Assembly: GCA_030674185.1 (NCBI GenBank)
Contig: CM060307.1
Coordinates: forward strand, 60,433,981-60,497,980
Direction: 5' to 3'
DNA: 64,000 bases
Origin: Monoplex corrugatus
Lineage: Eukaryota; Mollusca; Gastropoda; Littorinimorpha; Ranellidae
Shown here: positions 1-11,479 of the stretch, piece after piece
Layout of the letters: the number at the start of each line of letters is the position of its first letter
Position numbering within the stretch: position 1 is the stretch's first letter
The notes under the pieces: model-generated
What the model saw: the letters and a program-made list of their open reading frames with translations, nothing else
What the model was told of the DNA's origin: nothing
Database searches by the model: none
Position numbers and translations under genes: made by a program

Positions 1-33
<33 letters not shown>
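1..33. repeat. AC microsatellite at window start
   Basis: A perfect CA/AC run, cut by the window edge. Confidence 0.98.
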
Positions 34-34
<1 letters not shown>

Positions 35-411
35 CAAATAACCACACATCTGTCCTAAATGCGCATATGTGGATAGACGTTAAAAAAATAACGAATGAAC
101 ATCTGTCCTCCCCTTTTCACAATTCTGTTATCACTGTTTCTGTTTTCGTGCAGTTTGTTTCTGAATAGAATAAGGGAATAAAGAATCTAATCTTTGAAGA
201 ATCGAAGCGCGTCAAGTTATATATTTTCTCCATTTACGTTTCCATCAGGTGGGTACAGTATCCTTTCAAAATGTGTAACTTACAATCAAACAAGAAGCTT
301 TTCATACTTTTTTTTCGCGGTCATGGATGGTTCTGATACAGCCGTGGACCCAAGGTCAACCTGAGTTCAATCCCCGCTCAAAAAATAATTACAAAAAAAA
401 CACCTCTTCAC

Positions 412-610
412 TTGATACCTTTTCTCACACTGGACGGAGCAGCACGGAAATTTCAGTCTATTTCTCCTGATTTTTGTATCTGGTGTTTGTTTGTTTGTGA
501 TCTTACGCTTGACAAAGGCCAGTTGGCCGAAAATATGCGCCTGTCTTGTCTTGTTGTGTTAAATATGCGTTCTTATTCTTTTTTCGTGCTTTTTCTGGAA
601 CCCTCTTCGC
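412..610 (+). mobile_element. Penelope-like element 3' fragment
   Basis: The stretch resembles 31830-31995, the 3' region of the Penelope-like copy. Shared text includes tgacaaaggc, agttggccgaaaat, and a following Cg-rich segment. An open frame across it has no domain and is not a gene. Confidence 0.6.
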
Positions 611-1089
611 TGCCCATCTTAATGTTTCCATTTCCTGTTTGTGCTGGCTCAGTGTTTCACAAATGTTTCCACTTCAAGACCTTGCCCGCGCACAAGGTTA
701 TGTGCTGGCTTGGGGAGTCCGCAAGACAAATGCTGGTAGATTTTGGGTGGAGCGCATATGGAACAATCTGTGAGCCACGAACCCCTCCTGAACAAAGTCG
801 AACCTCCTTACAGTAATCTAATCGTTCATCATCATCCATCACTCCTGTCCTCCCTTCTAAGTTCCTCGATGATTATCTGTTGGCCATGTCATCGCAACTG
901 GGTGCCAACGTTAAACCTGAACCACCAAACGGAATTTATATGAGAAGATGTGACAAGGAATCACGAAGTTAAGACAAATCGATACTATAGGTTCCGTGCA
1001 CAAATTCTAGAATGCTGTACTTTGCAGCTCAATCCCTAGTGCCTTTCGATTTTTCACGGATACGTGTACTCACGCTGTTTTACCCACAA

Positions 1090-1312
1090 CTGGTAGACGA
1101 TAAAATTACGTTGCTGCACAGTCTGCATATTCCCTCGGGATTTTTAACGTTTCCATAAACCACCGGACACCGACATGACTTACAGGGCCTTTACAATGCA
1201 CAGTTGATGTTCTGCGTTCATATGCACAAGAAGGGAGCTTACGAACAAATAGATCTGCACACATGAGACCTGGGGGGCTGGAAAAATGTCTACCCTTTAC
1301 GATTAAGGTGAT
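1090..1312 (-). mobile_element. SINE fragment, same family
   Basis: The stretch repeats the body of the adjacent SINE (ccaccggacaccgacatgac compared with ccaccgtacactgacatgat at 1530). The head is lost. This gives two reversed copies in a row. Confidence 0.6.
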
Positions 1313-1329
1313 AAATGATAATGGCGATT

Positions 1330-1745
1330 ATAATTATTATAAATTTCTTGTACAGCGCCATTCTCCAAACTCATTTGGTGTCGATACAGTCTATAACACA
1401 TTAACAGACTTTGTAAAGGAGCAAGGAGAACTCCAGCTGTTAGTCGAGCTGACCACACTCCACTATATTGTTACACAATATGCATCTTTGGTAGTCGTGT
1501 GCGCTGGGTGTTTTCCGTATTCCATAGGCCACCGTACACTGACATGATTTCAGGCTTTCTAACTTGCAAACTTGATATTCTGAATGCACATGTATACACA
1601 CGAAGGGAATTTAGGCATACATGTTGACCTAGGAGATCGCAGAAATCTCCACCCTTTACCCACCAGACAGGAGCTACCCGGGCAGAATCGAACCCAAGAC
1701 TTTCAGACTGGAAGCCGGATGTCTAACACACTTGACTGTCGCGTC
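1330..1745 (-). mobile_element. tRNA-derived SINE with L2-like tail
   Basis: Reverse orientation. The head (1745 downward) has a tRNA-like region with a B-box match gggttcgattctg near 1695. The body runs through gtggagatttctgcgatctc. The 3' end reads gcgctgtacaagaaatttat and an AT-rich tail, like the L2/CR1-type LINE tail at 26940-26990. Confidence 0.7.
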
Positions 1746-2104
1746 CATTCATATCCTTAGTCATTCCATGGGTATCGAATGCAGCAGAAAAATTATAATA
1801 GAGATGATAAAAAATACATGTATCTCTCCTTGCAGCTCCACACCGAAGTACTGGCTGTACTCTATGACCCCAGTCAGAGGCTTACATAATCCATAATACG
1901 GCACCGTGTCCCCTCCCGATCTAAGGCAGCACTCACATCAAACGTAGGCCAAGAGAGGTCAGTCGGCCGATAGAGGATTATGCTGTCAAATACCGCTGTG
2001 GGAGTAACCGCAGTTCCCTCTGCATACACGTGAGCTGGGTGGATTTTACGTCATGGCTTGCCCACAAAATACGGTTTTCCTTTTCGTATGGCGCTCGCCT
2101 GCAA

Positions 2105-2110
2105 GTGTGC

Positions 2111-2142
<32 letters not shown>

Positions 2143-2161
2143 TGTTGTGTGTGTGTGTGTG

Positions 2162-2197
<36 letters not shown>

Positions 2198-2452
2198 GCG
2201 CGTGTGTGTGTGTGTGCGCGTGTGTGTGTGTGTGTGCGTGCGTGTGTGTGTGTACGCGCGTGCGTATGTGTGTCTGTGTGTATGTTGGTATGTGAGTGTG
2301 CGCGCACACGCGTGTGTGCATGCGCGTGTGTACGTTCCAGTAAGAGAAAGACAGGCAGAGAGACAGAGACAGAGAGAGAATGCCTGTGCGTGCCTGTGTG
2401 TGTTTGTGTGTGTGTGTGTGCACGCGCGCACGCGTGTGTGTGCGTGTCTGTG
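2105..2452. repeat. Compound GT/GCGT microsatellite
   Basis: GT runs mixed with GCGT and GTAT steps, with an AGAGAC-rich interruption at 2341-2380. All long frames on both strands here (Val/Cys or Thr/His) are repeat artefacts. Confidence 0.95.
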
Positions 2453-2683
2453 TGCAAAGGCATGCAGGGCAGAACACAAGCTCGTCACGCAGATGAAGGC
2501 AATTCTGGAACGTAGGTTCCCTGCAATGGGATGAGCGACAAATCCGACCTAAAAACACTAATCTGACATCACCACAACATACCAGGTTTTATACTGTAGG
2601 CTGGAAGTGAACTGGAGACAGTAGATCTTGAGTCCGCGGTCCAGTGAATTTTTGTATTCTTCAGATCTGTTGCATTGCTAAAT

Positions 2684-2755
2684 GGTGACATAAGCGCACA
2701 TGGAATTCGTTCTGAGCGCGGAGACGTCGTCTTGAGAAACTGAAACTGAAACTAA
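2684..2755 (+). mobile_element. Retroposon with CTGAAA tail, 5'-truncated
   Basis: Only the last 70 bp of the family are present, ending cttgagaaactgaaactg. The 5' truncation is what target-primed reverse transcription produces. Confidence 0.65.
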
Positions 2756-2952
2756 TACGTCTCTCCTCTTCAAATGGGGTTTTGGAAAAAGGTTTCTGAA
2801 TAAATTTCTGATTGTGATTCCATGGCTCTAGCAACAAAGCCAACCAGCCTACGACAAGAACATCAACAGCAACAAATTTCCTGTTGGTTCTCTGGCACAG
2901 GGACTAGCAGAATAAACACACCTGATTTTCGGCAAATGTTGGGCAACCAAAG

Positions 2953-3026
2953 TGTGTGTGTGTGTGTGTATGTGTGTTATTGCAAGTGCATGTGTGTGTA
3001 TGTTTGATGTGTGCGTGTGTGTGTGT

Positions 3027-3084
<58 letters not shown>

Positions 3085-3118
3085 TGCGTGCTGCGTGCGT
3101 GTGTGTGTGTGTGTATAT
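2953..3118. repeat. GT/TGCG microsatellite
   Basis: GT array passing into TGCG repeats at 3065-3098 and a short TATA end. Confidence 0.95.
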
Positions 3119-3278
3119 ATATACTAGTTACACAATGATGATACTATGGAAATGTTACTGAATTCTTATCATGATGAACGCTAGAAAAAACAATAATAAT
3201 AAGCTGTGTATTGGACCAAAGTATTGTCTTGTAATGTTTAGGGGGATGAGGGCAGATTCTTGATACCCCATGCACATG

Positions 3279-3426
3279 TACGCACGCACGCACGCACACG
3301 CGCACGCACGCACACGCACGCGCACGCACACGCACGCATGCACGCACACACACACACTTTTATGTCAGATTCTTTTGCATAATACCACACTACAACTCAA
3401 TTCCACATACGTCTTAATTTACCAAA

Positions 3427-3507
<81 letters not shown>
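3279..3507. repeat. CACG/CA microsatellites
   Basis: 3279-3356 is a CACG/CA mix. 3429-3507 is a pure 79-bp CA run. A short unique spacer separates them. The orientation is opposite to that of the GT arrays just upstream. Confidence 0.95.
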
Positions 3508-3509
<2 letters not shown>

Positions 3510-3559
3510 TTGGCAGTGTGCAAACAGGCACAGACCTATAGTCATGTGCACACACCCAT

Positions 3560-5082
3560 GCTAAAAATGTTGTAACTTTATGAACTCGTGATTTAATGAC
3601 AACTGATACTTTCCTTGTTCATTATCTCTACTATTTTGAAATACTTGGATTCTTTTTTAATTGGCAAACAACACTAGAGGATGTGGGATGGGGGGCTCAA
3701 TTAGATTTATAAACAATATTTTACTATTATCGATTTGTGACTACCTTCACTGGTCATCAAATTTTAATTTCATGGTTGTATTTCTAATCAATCAAGCAAG
3801 CTTTTCTTAAATGTGCCGTAAATCTCCATAATTCACCCCAGCAAAGAACGGAACAAATGCTCTCTGAACTGACCTGCAACAAACCTTAGCTCTTAAAAAC
3901 CACAGAATTCAGCATCCTAACAATTACAACATCCTGTCCCAAGACTTGGCAATAAGATCTAAAAAATGTTCCAGCAAGCTGTTCTTTTTTGACAGAATCA
4001 TGGACTTAATATCTCTTGTTCTGAGTTCAAGCCGCTGTTCATAATTTCAATCATCATGGTGATGTTAGTGTTTCATACTTCTGTCTCCGTCCTCATTTCA
4101 CAACCTTGCCAGCACATATGAGTTTTGGCAGTGGAATGCTATACTATTCAAGTACTTATATAAGGAATCCCTCTTGAACAAACTTTCAAGTTGAATCACG
4201 GACTCACACATGGTACCGTGCTGGTTAACCAATGTGAACTGACTGAATCATCATTTGCTGTCATTGTCAGTAGTTTCAATTTCACCCATGAGTTCTAAAT
4301 GATCACTGGGCAGACACCGTCACTGAGCAGACAACAGTCAAGTCTTCACTCCAACAATAGGGGCATGACCCTTCACTCACCTATGACCCCGGAGGGGACA
4401 AGCTCTATTGTATCTCTGCAAAAGCTAGAGGTTGAATGCATGCCATTCTGTTCAGATAAAAAGTGTTAAACACATGACCAGATTACAGCTTACTGCTGCA
4501 ACCCACCAGAACCATTGCTTAGGTGTTGTACAAATGAACGTTGCACCAGTGGCCTTTGAAATAACCATATATCCATACAACTGTTTATAAAATAAACATC
4601 TGTTTACATTTTTTCTTTTAAATTTAAGTCATTAAGTTACACTACACATTACACTGTGCACACAACTATACTAGTTCTATTGTAGTAGTACTAGATTTTT
4701 TTTTTTTACAATAGTTTTATTTTCAAAAATACATTACATCTTTAAAAAAAAACAACTAGAAAGTAGGCATTCTGTTCCAGGTACACTTAGCTTTACGTCA
4801 AGACACAACAGTGACACTGACTAAGCATGTACTAAAACATTAAGAGAGCTTACAGTTCTTGATTTTTAAATGTCAATTCTACGACAATTTTTGTACTTAC
4901 AATTTTTAATACTTTCAAGCTAGATTGCAATGCATGCATATCAAAACACATGCAAGATTTAATTTGCCAATTTAATTTTATATCTGAGTATCAAAGTCAT
5001 TCACTGCTTTTCTGGTACACTATCAAGATGATTTAAATACTTGTCTTTAGATACTTTTTATTAATTATATATCCTATTTGAT
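3560..5082. other. AT-rich region without recognised gene
   Basis: Unique-looking sequence. Only the minus-strand AATAAA/poly(A) near 4700 stands out. Confidence 0.7.
4696..4721 (-). terminator. AATAAA followed by poly(A) on the minus strand
   Basis: On the minus strand AATAAA (4721-4716) is followed eight bases later by A12 (4707-4696). It is either the 3' end of a retroposed transcript or a real cleavage site next to a genomic A-run. Confidence 0.4.
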
Positions 5083-5425
5083 AGGCATGGCAGTCTAGTG
5101 GATAACATGTCAGACTTCCAACCTGTAAGCTTGGGTTCAATCCTGCATAGGTACTTTCAGCCTGATGGATAAAGGTGGAGATTTTTCTGATCTCTCAGGT
5201 CAATATGCTTGCACACCTATTAGTGCCTACACTCTCTTTTGAGTTTAGAATGTTGACCACCAATGATCAAGTATGCCCCTTGCACTAGTTACAGATTCAG
5301 GAAGTAATCTGGTTTATGGACACAAGAAAGCACCCACCACGAACACCTACCCAAGACAGAATATGCAGACTGTGTAGCAAAATACTGCTTGCACAGTGTG
5401 GGCAAAACAACCTGTATGTACATGT
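5083..5425 (+). mobile_element. tRNA-derived SINE
   Basis: The head reads ggcatggcagtctagtgga (A-box region) and gggttcaatcctgc (B-box). It continues with gataaaggtggagattt and gatctctcaggtcaatatg, the same body as the 1330-1745 copy. The 3' part includes tgcacagtgtgggcaaaaca. Confidence 0.75.
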
Positions 5426-5589
5426 ATGCATTCAAGAAAAATCAAAATGCTAAACAACTACGACAACAACAAATTATTAAAAAAAAGTATTTATACTGTT
5501 ATCCTGTTACATAGGTAGTTTTCCACTTTCAGTGCTTTGTAAAATTGTCTATATTAAACTCATATTACCATTAAAACTACTAATTCTTT

Positions 5590-5965
5590 GTGTAGCATTA
5601 TTCTCCAAACTCATTTGGACTTGCAGCGCACTACACATAATCAGATTTCTCAGTGGCATGCAGAGAACTCTTTAAGCTGAATGTTTACATCATCATTCAG
5701 CTGACCACACTCCACTATGCTGATGGACATGGCAGTCTAATGGATAAGAATAGATAACAGACTTCCAATAGAAAGGTCTGGGTTCAATCCTCTTGGGTAT
5801 CTTCACTTGTTTGGGTGAAGTGATTTTCCTGATCTCCAGGTCAATATGTCTGCAGTATTAAGTGCCGAAACACTTGCCTGACCGGGGTTTCTCCTCTGAG
5901 GATCTTGTGCTGTTCAGCTCTCCCCAAAGTTTCTTACTATAAAACCTCCATGTTTAGAATGCACA
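5590..5965 (+). mobile_element. SINE pair: reversed 3' end followed by forward head
   Basis: 5590-5720 matches the 3' part of the reversed SINE at 1360-1470 (ctccaaactcatttgg, gctgaccacactccactat). 5721-5965 is a forward head: gacatggcagtctaatgga, tctgggttcaatcct, gatctccaggtcaatatg. The two may form one rearranged insertion. Confidence 0.6.
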
Positions 5966-6443
5966 ACATCAGATATTACATTCTAAAGAGTACTATTAGT
6001 GCAGATGTAGTATTAACAGTTTCAGAGCAAAAAGAAAGATGAAGTATTTTGACACTACTGCAAACAGTTTTGGTAATCTGGGGACTACAGCGCACAGTGC
6101 AGTCACATCAATTTCATTAGATCAGTCAATGTAAAATCTTCTCCTTTCTCTTTCTGCTTACGCTAGCTTTAATGGGCTAGGCATACAAAATTTGTCTGAC
6201 TCTCCATACTTAGAACATGTCAAACTTAAAGAAAATTTCTTAATCTTTGTGTCCAAAACTCAAACTAGGACACAGAATTACAGGTGGTAAGGAAAGTAGC
6301 CTTAATCTGTAAAATTTTAATTTTAGACCTTGAAAAGTGATAAATTATTACAAATTAAAACTATGCACACTAGTTTTAAAGCCACTAATACATGCGTACA
6401 CGGATATGTACATGCACGAACAAACACAATGATATGTACACTT

Positions 6444-6446
<3 letters not shown>

Positions 6447-6487
<41 letters not shown>

Positions 6488-6495
6488 CACACACA

Positions 6496-6573
<78 letters not shown>
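6447..6573. repeat. CA microsatellite
   Basis: About 127 bp of CA with two single-base breaks (caacac, cacc). Confidence 0.97.
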
Positions 6574-6575
<2 letters not shown>

Positions 6576-6924
6576 TTGGTCTTTAATAAAAAGGAATGGG
6601 GGCAGTGTAAAACAAGTCTCACGCAACAAATGGACCATCTGAGGTGCAACCATGTTTGCATGCCATCAGCCCAAAAATAGATTTAAAAAACATTCAAATG
6701 GGAAATTTCATTTTGCATGTTTACTTCAAATTCTTTTACATTATGACGTAATGAAACATGAAATCACAAGTATCTTTATAGTTGTATAATATATATGTAA
6801 CTATATATGCATGTGTATACATGAGTTTGTGTGTGAGTGGGTGTATGACTGCATTTGTGTGTGCGTGAGTGTGTTTGTGTAAGTATGTGCATGCATGCAT
6901 CCTCCAGGTGTGTGTTTCATATGT

Positions 6925-6925
<1 letters not shown>

Positions 6926-6994
<69 letters not shown>
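6926..6994. repeat. GT microsatellite
   Basis: Pure GT run of about 70 bp, followed by acgtgcgcgcatgtgtgc. Confidence 0.97.
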
Positions 6995-6995
<1 letters not shown>

Positions 6996-7699
6996 CACGT
7001 GCGCGCATGTGTGCATTTCACAATACGTGTATGTATACAAACTTGTGCATGTATACATGCATAATGTGCATGCTTTGAAGTTTATTTATAAATCATCATC
7101 ATCATCATTATAATGTCAAAGAAAAGAGACAAAATTAAAACAAGAATTTTGCTGAGTCTGTACAATAAAGTGAAATAAGGAGTACATTCAAACATCAATA
7201 TTCACCACTCCATTATCTATGTTGAAATACTGAAATGTCTGGACACAGGTTTCCATTCCATTCACTTTACCTAATTCCATTCACTTTGCTTAAAGATTTG
7301 ATTCTGATATTAGTGTGTACTAAAATGAACAGAAATGTTCACACCAAGAAAGTATACGCCCATAAGGTTTATGTGCTGGCATAGGGCCTATAGTTTATGC
7401 CACATTTGGAATATTTTCTATCAAATGACATCAGTGCATGGAATTTATTCCCTGCATAGAGACAGTCTTAATAATAGAATGAAAATGGTGTCCATTACCA
7501 CAACTTCAACTACAAACTCAACTTCAGTTTGGCTGTAGGCCCTAATCAGTAATGTAACTTTTTTTTCCATAAAGGAAAAAATGGGGATGGGGAATTACCG
7601 TACTGACATACCTTCAGTTTCATGAGTTCAAGGATTATCAATTCCTCGTTGTAGTCATTGTGAGGCACACACACTCACACTGGAGACCAGTCACACACA

Positions 7700-8700
7700 C
7701 TTAGAACTCCCGAGGCACTCCTACCACTAACCACAGGCACAGAGTCGTAGTGTTGTCGGTGTCTGGTCGATTCCAACGAAGACTAGCTCCGTCGTTGTTT
7801 ATCAACCATTTCACTTTGGGCGACGTCCTTACACTATAACTAACACCAATGTACTCTTATGTTTTCGTACCATTCTCTGGTTCCACAAAAATCCAACCGC
7901 TCCGCTCAAAAATACGTGCAAATCATGTTTACACGAGACACGACACCCACGAGTGGTTTTCACTCGCACACGTTCTGCCGTCTTCCGGTGTATCTTGCCG
8001 CACGAATGAATCACTTTGTTTACAAACAGGTCGCATTCAATGCCCCAAAAAGAAATAAATTCCATTTGACTTTGCTAACAGACTATAAGAAACTGTCAAG
8101 AGTCATTTATCTTCGCTCTCACAGCGCTACAATAGCTTAACGTAAGCCTGCGCACAGGCGACGCATTCAAATTTAAAGACACCCTTTCCTATTTACCGCT
8201 GCGCCAAATCCGCCATATTGAACCGTCGCAAGCGGTAGACGAGAAACATACTACGTTCACTTGTACACCGCCCACTCGAGTCAGAGCTCCTTGATGCCTA
8301 GCGACATAGTAACCGCCTTCAAAATAGAGCGGGCACCCATGAATCTGAACAAAGTGCATGTAAGGTGAAATGCTAGGCTCGCCACAGTGGCTGTAAAAAG
8401 TAGCACATAAGAAAGGCAGATCGCGCATGCACATCTCTCATTTCAAAACGAGCAACGACAGACATACATACGATCACAATCATGACACTACTATTCAACA
8501 TACCTTTTTGTGGCCATGTAACCACTCGATAGACCTCAGAGAATCTGTTGTCACCGAACACACAAAGAAGCCTGCGTCGCAAAGCCAAACACTCCGCGCG
8601 CACAATGTGTCTGGGATCACGTGACTGGAAAACACGCTTTCATTGATAGAACGACAGCTGGCCACAGAAGCGTCGAAGTGCTCGTCCAACTCTCGAAACT
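7700..8700. promoter_or_regulatory. CpG-richer stretch, possible promoter
   Basis: CG dinucleotides are much more frequent here than in the flanking AT-rich DNA. On the minus strand a YY1-like aatatggcgga lies at 8218-8208. Its ATG opens MADLAQ followed by a possible donor (gtaaat after 8197). A second minus-strand donor-like gtatgt lies at 7611-7606. No downstream coding exon could be joined to either. Confidence 0.3.
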
Positions 8701-8849
8701 GATTTTACTTTCAGCACCGGTAGAGTCTAGCAGTTATGATTTCATTTTCATCCACAGAGGAAATTTAAACAATTTCGAGCTGCTTTGAAATCTTACAGAT
8801 CCTCCCCCCTCCCGCCCAATTTTTAATTACAATTTTAGGTCATATTTCT

Positions 8850-9080
8850 ATGAAGTTCAAATCACGGCTAGAGACACGGAAGACGATTTCTTCCCCATCT
8901 CCTCAATTCTGGGTGTTGTTCTTTTGGATGAGATGATAAACTTAAGTCCCGTGTGTAGCGTGTACTTCGGGCACGTAAAAGAAATCACGGCAACCAAAAG
9001 TTGTCCCCGGCAAAATTCCGTAAAACTTCAACATCCACTTCGAAAAACAAAGCAAAACGAAACCCGCACTCGCGCATAAA
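8850..9080 (+). mobile_element. Second SINE family fragment
   Basis: The text ttggatgagatgataaactt, gtcccgtgtgtagcgtgtac, cgggcacgtaaaagaaatca and ggcaaccaaaagttgtcccc followed by ggcaaaattccgtaaaac matches, from memory, a SINE body common in molluscs and other invertebrates. No head with A/B boxes is seen. Confidence 0.6.
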
Positions 9081-9440
9081 ATTATTTAAGAAGACTGGGC
9101 ATCAATGTCAAAAATTTTTTAAGACATTAGTTTTTGAAAAGATCTATGTGATAGATTACATACATTTCTTTTTTATTTATTTGTTTATTTACTTATTTAT
9201 TTTATTTTTCTTTATTTATCTATCTATTTCTCTATTTATTTGTTTATTCATAAATCTACCTGCTGTTTTTGTAAATGTCGATATAATAGCTCCCAGTAGA
9301 AGTAGGTTACAGACTTGAATACCCAGTTTCACTAATATTTTCAGACTCAGTGTAGAAATATTAGCTGCAATGACAGAGGAAGAAGGGGAAATAAACGCAG
9401 TAAACTTTACAGAAACTGAATGCAAAATACCTTAGTTAAT

Positions 9441-9796
9441 AAATGACACATACTTTATGATGATAGTGACAAAAAGCCATATTAAAATTCATGTATCTTT
9501 TTGACAAATTTTGGAGAGTACTAATCTTGTCTTCAAACAAAGATGAGAAACAGCTCTTGGTTAGAAGTGGAAGCAAAATATATGGAACACTTAAAAATTG
9601 TACCAACTGCCTATGACTAAATGACACATACTTTATGATGATAGTGACAAAAAGCCATATTAAAATTCATGTATCTTTTTGACAAATTTTGGAGAGTACC
9701 AATCTTGTCTTCAAACAAAGATGAGAAACAGCTCTTGGTTAGAAGTGGAAGCAAAATATATGGAACACTTAAAAATTGTACCAACTGCGTATGACT
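9441..9796 (+). repeat. 178-bp tandem duplication
   Basis: 9441-9618 and 9619-9796 are almost identical. The differences I see are gtactaatc/gtaccaatc and ctgcctatgac/ctgcgtatgac. No coding potential is evident. Confidence 0.95.
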
Positions 9797-10270
9797 TTAA
9801 ACTGTTGTGAATACTGAGATTTCAGTGAACTTTGTCAAAAAAAATTGAGAAAAGAAGAAATTACAATACAAGCTTGTTGAAATGAAGTGAAAACTCATGT
9901 CAAAATCTGGCTAAAAACGTTCATATTAAACAGTTAGACTCCCTGCAGAGCAGCAGTGTTAAAATCACATATATCCGCCACAGCCGCCAAAAAAACAGTC
10001 GTCGTCCATTTCCACAAAGCCAACCACAACATCAAACATACCCAGGTCATGGCAGTGCGGCAAACACCCAATGATGAGTGTGAATGCAGACTCCAAGAAT
10101 TCCATCTCATAATCAAACTGGGGACTTTATCTCTACTCGGCATCAATAGTCAACACTAATCCACCCAAATCACTCCCACACAACACTTGATTGTACACTT
10201 ACACCAGGTTCACAGCAAAACTACATCACAAGCACCCTCCCTTGCCCCCACACCCAATCTATTCTACCCA
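9797..10270. other. No recognised feature
   Basis: Unique sequence. Opposed frames of about 70 codons have no domain. Confidence 0.6.
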
Positions 10271-10273
<3 letters not shown>

Positions 10274-10314
<41 letters not shown>

Positions 10315-10346
10315 CTCTCTCTCTCTCTCTCGCTCGCTCTCTCTCT
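10274..10346. repeat. CT microsatellite
   Basis: CT array with CG interruptions, followed by a T/TTC-rich tract to 10400. Confidence 0.97.
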
Positions 10347-10649
10347 CCCTTCCCTCCTTTTTTTTTCTTCCTTTTCTTTTCTTTTTTTCTTCTTTTTTGC
10401 TTTCCTTAAACGGAATTTTCCCTTTTCCTTCCCCTTCACACAATTATTGATTTCCTTCCCCATCTACTACTTCAACATTAATGTGAGTTCTCTATAATAA
10501 GTTTTATCATCCCTTTCAGTAGACTTTCAATTTTCATTGCATTTCTATCATTTGTACATTCCTTTCCACAGTTTTTCTCTGGCCCCGATCCAGCAAACTT
10601 ATACGTATGTACCTTCGCACACAAACTGACACGAATACACTCATGTAAC

Positions 10650-10658
10650 CACACACAC

Positions 10659-10708
<50 letters not shown>

Positions 10709-10888
10709 ACACCAAACACACACACATACACACACACTTATACTATACACATATTACATTATGTATGTGTTGGTGGTATAAATATTATATATATAATATA
10801 ATAAATATAATATACTAATATATACACACACATACACACACAATACACACACATATATATACATATACACATAATTTACATATATGTA

Positions 10889-10945
<57 letters not shown>

Positions 10946-11055
10946 TAAGACAGACAGACAGACAGATAGATAGACAGACAGACAGATAGATAGATAGATA
11001 GATAGATAGAAGAGAGAGATAGAGATGTAGATAATTCTATCTTCTCTCTCATTAT

Positions 11056-11093
<38 letters not shown>

Positions 11094-11170
11094 TCTATAT
11101 ATATATATATATATATATATCTATATAGATATAGATATAGATATACATATACATATACATACATCATATA
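10650..11170. repeat. Cluster of CA, AT, GACA/GATA and GA microsatellites
   Basis: CA (10650-10738), TA-rich (10785-10945), GACA/GATA (10950-11010), TA and GA (11055-11150). Confidence 0.95.
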
Positions 11171-11328
11171 TACAATATACACGCACACTTAACCTAGCTG
11201 GTGTATATAATGCTGGTGTCAACTGGTGAGTGCGGTTGGAGTGAAGGGAGCAGATATATCGGTTCTTAACATGGTATTGTGTTTGACTGTTGATGGGAAA
11301 AGAGTGGTGGGATGGAAGAAGACATTAA

Positions 11329-11479
11329 CACGTTGACTCCCGCACCCTGTCCACCAACTGCAAACACTTAACCCAGGAAGCTGGTGGATAGAGTGAGGGA
11401 GTCAAAGGGTTAAGTTTTTGCTTTGCTAGCATGGTTGACAATACAGGATGCTGGTGGACAGGGTGCGGAAGTCAAAGGG
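11329..11479. mobile_element. TTAA-type miniature inverted-repeat element
   Basis: The 151-bp unit has 24-bp inverted repeats at 11333-11356 and 11452-11475 with one mismatch. It is preceded by TTAA (11325-11328) and followed by TTGA. Internal TTAA sites at 11368-11371 and 11410-11413 bound a second copy of the terminal text (gggagtcaaaggg then TTAA). It is likely a piggyBac-type MITE with a nested or duplicated end. Confidence 0.6.

Noticed and set aside
1978..2558. Long open frames on both strands rich in Thr/His or Val/Cys
   Set aside because: They translate a GT microsatellite, and all frames stay open for that reason. The same applies to frames at 3144-3575, 6330-6680, 6736-7113, 10478-10750, 16232-16556, 23055-23318, 29064-29444, 50224-51053, 59275-59664, 59923-60350 and 63272-63551.
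7612..8216. Joining MADLAQ (8216-8197) to the frame ending LELMKLK at 7612
   Set aside because: The reading phase does not fit at the plausible acceptor (ctccag near 7681), and a stop follows at once. The two hints are kept separate.
10754..11188. 144-codon Tyr/Ile-rich frame
   Set aside because: It is a translation of TA and GATA microsatellites.
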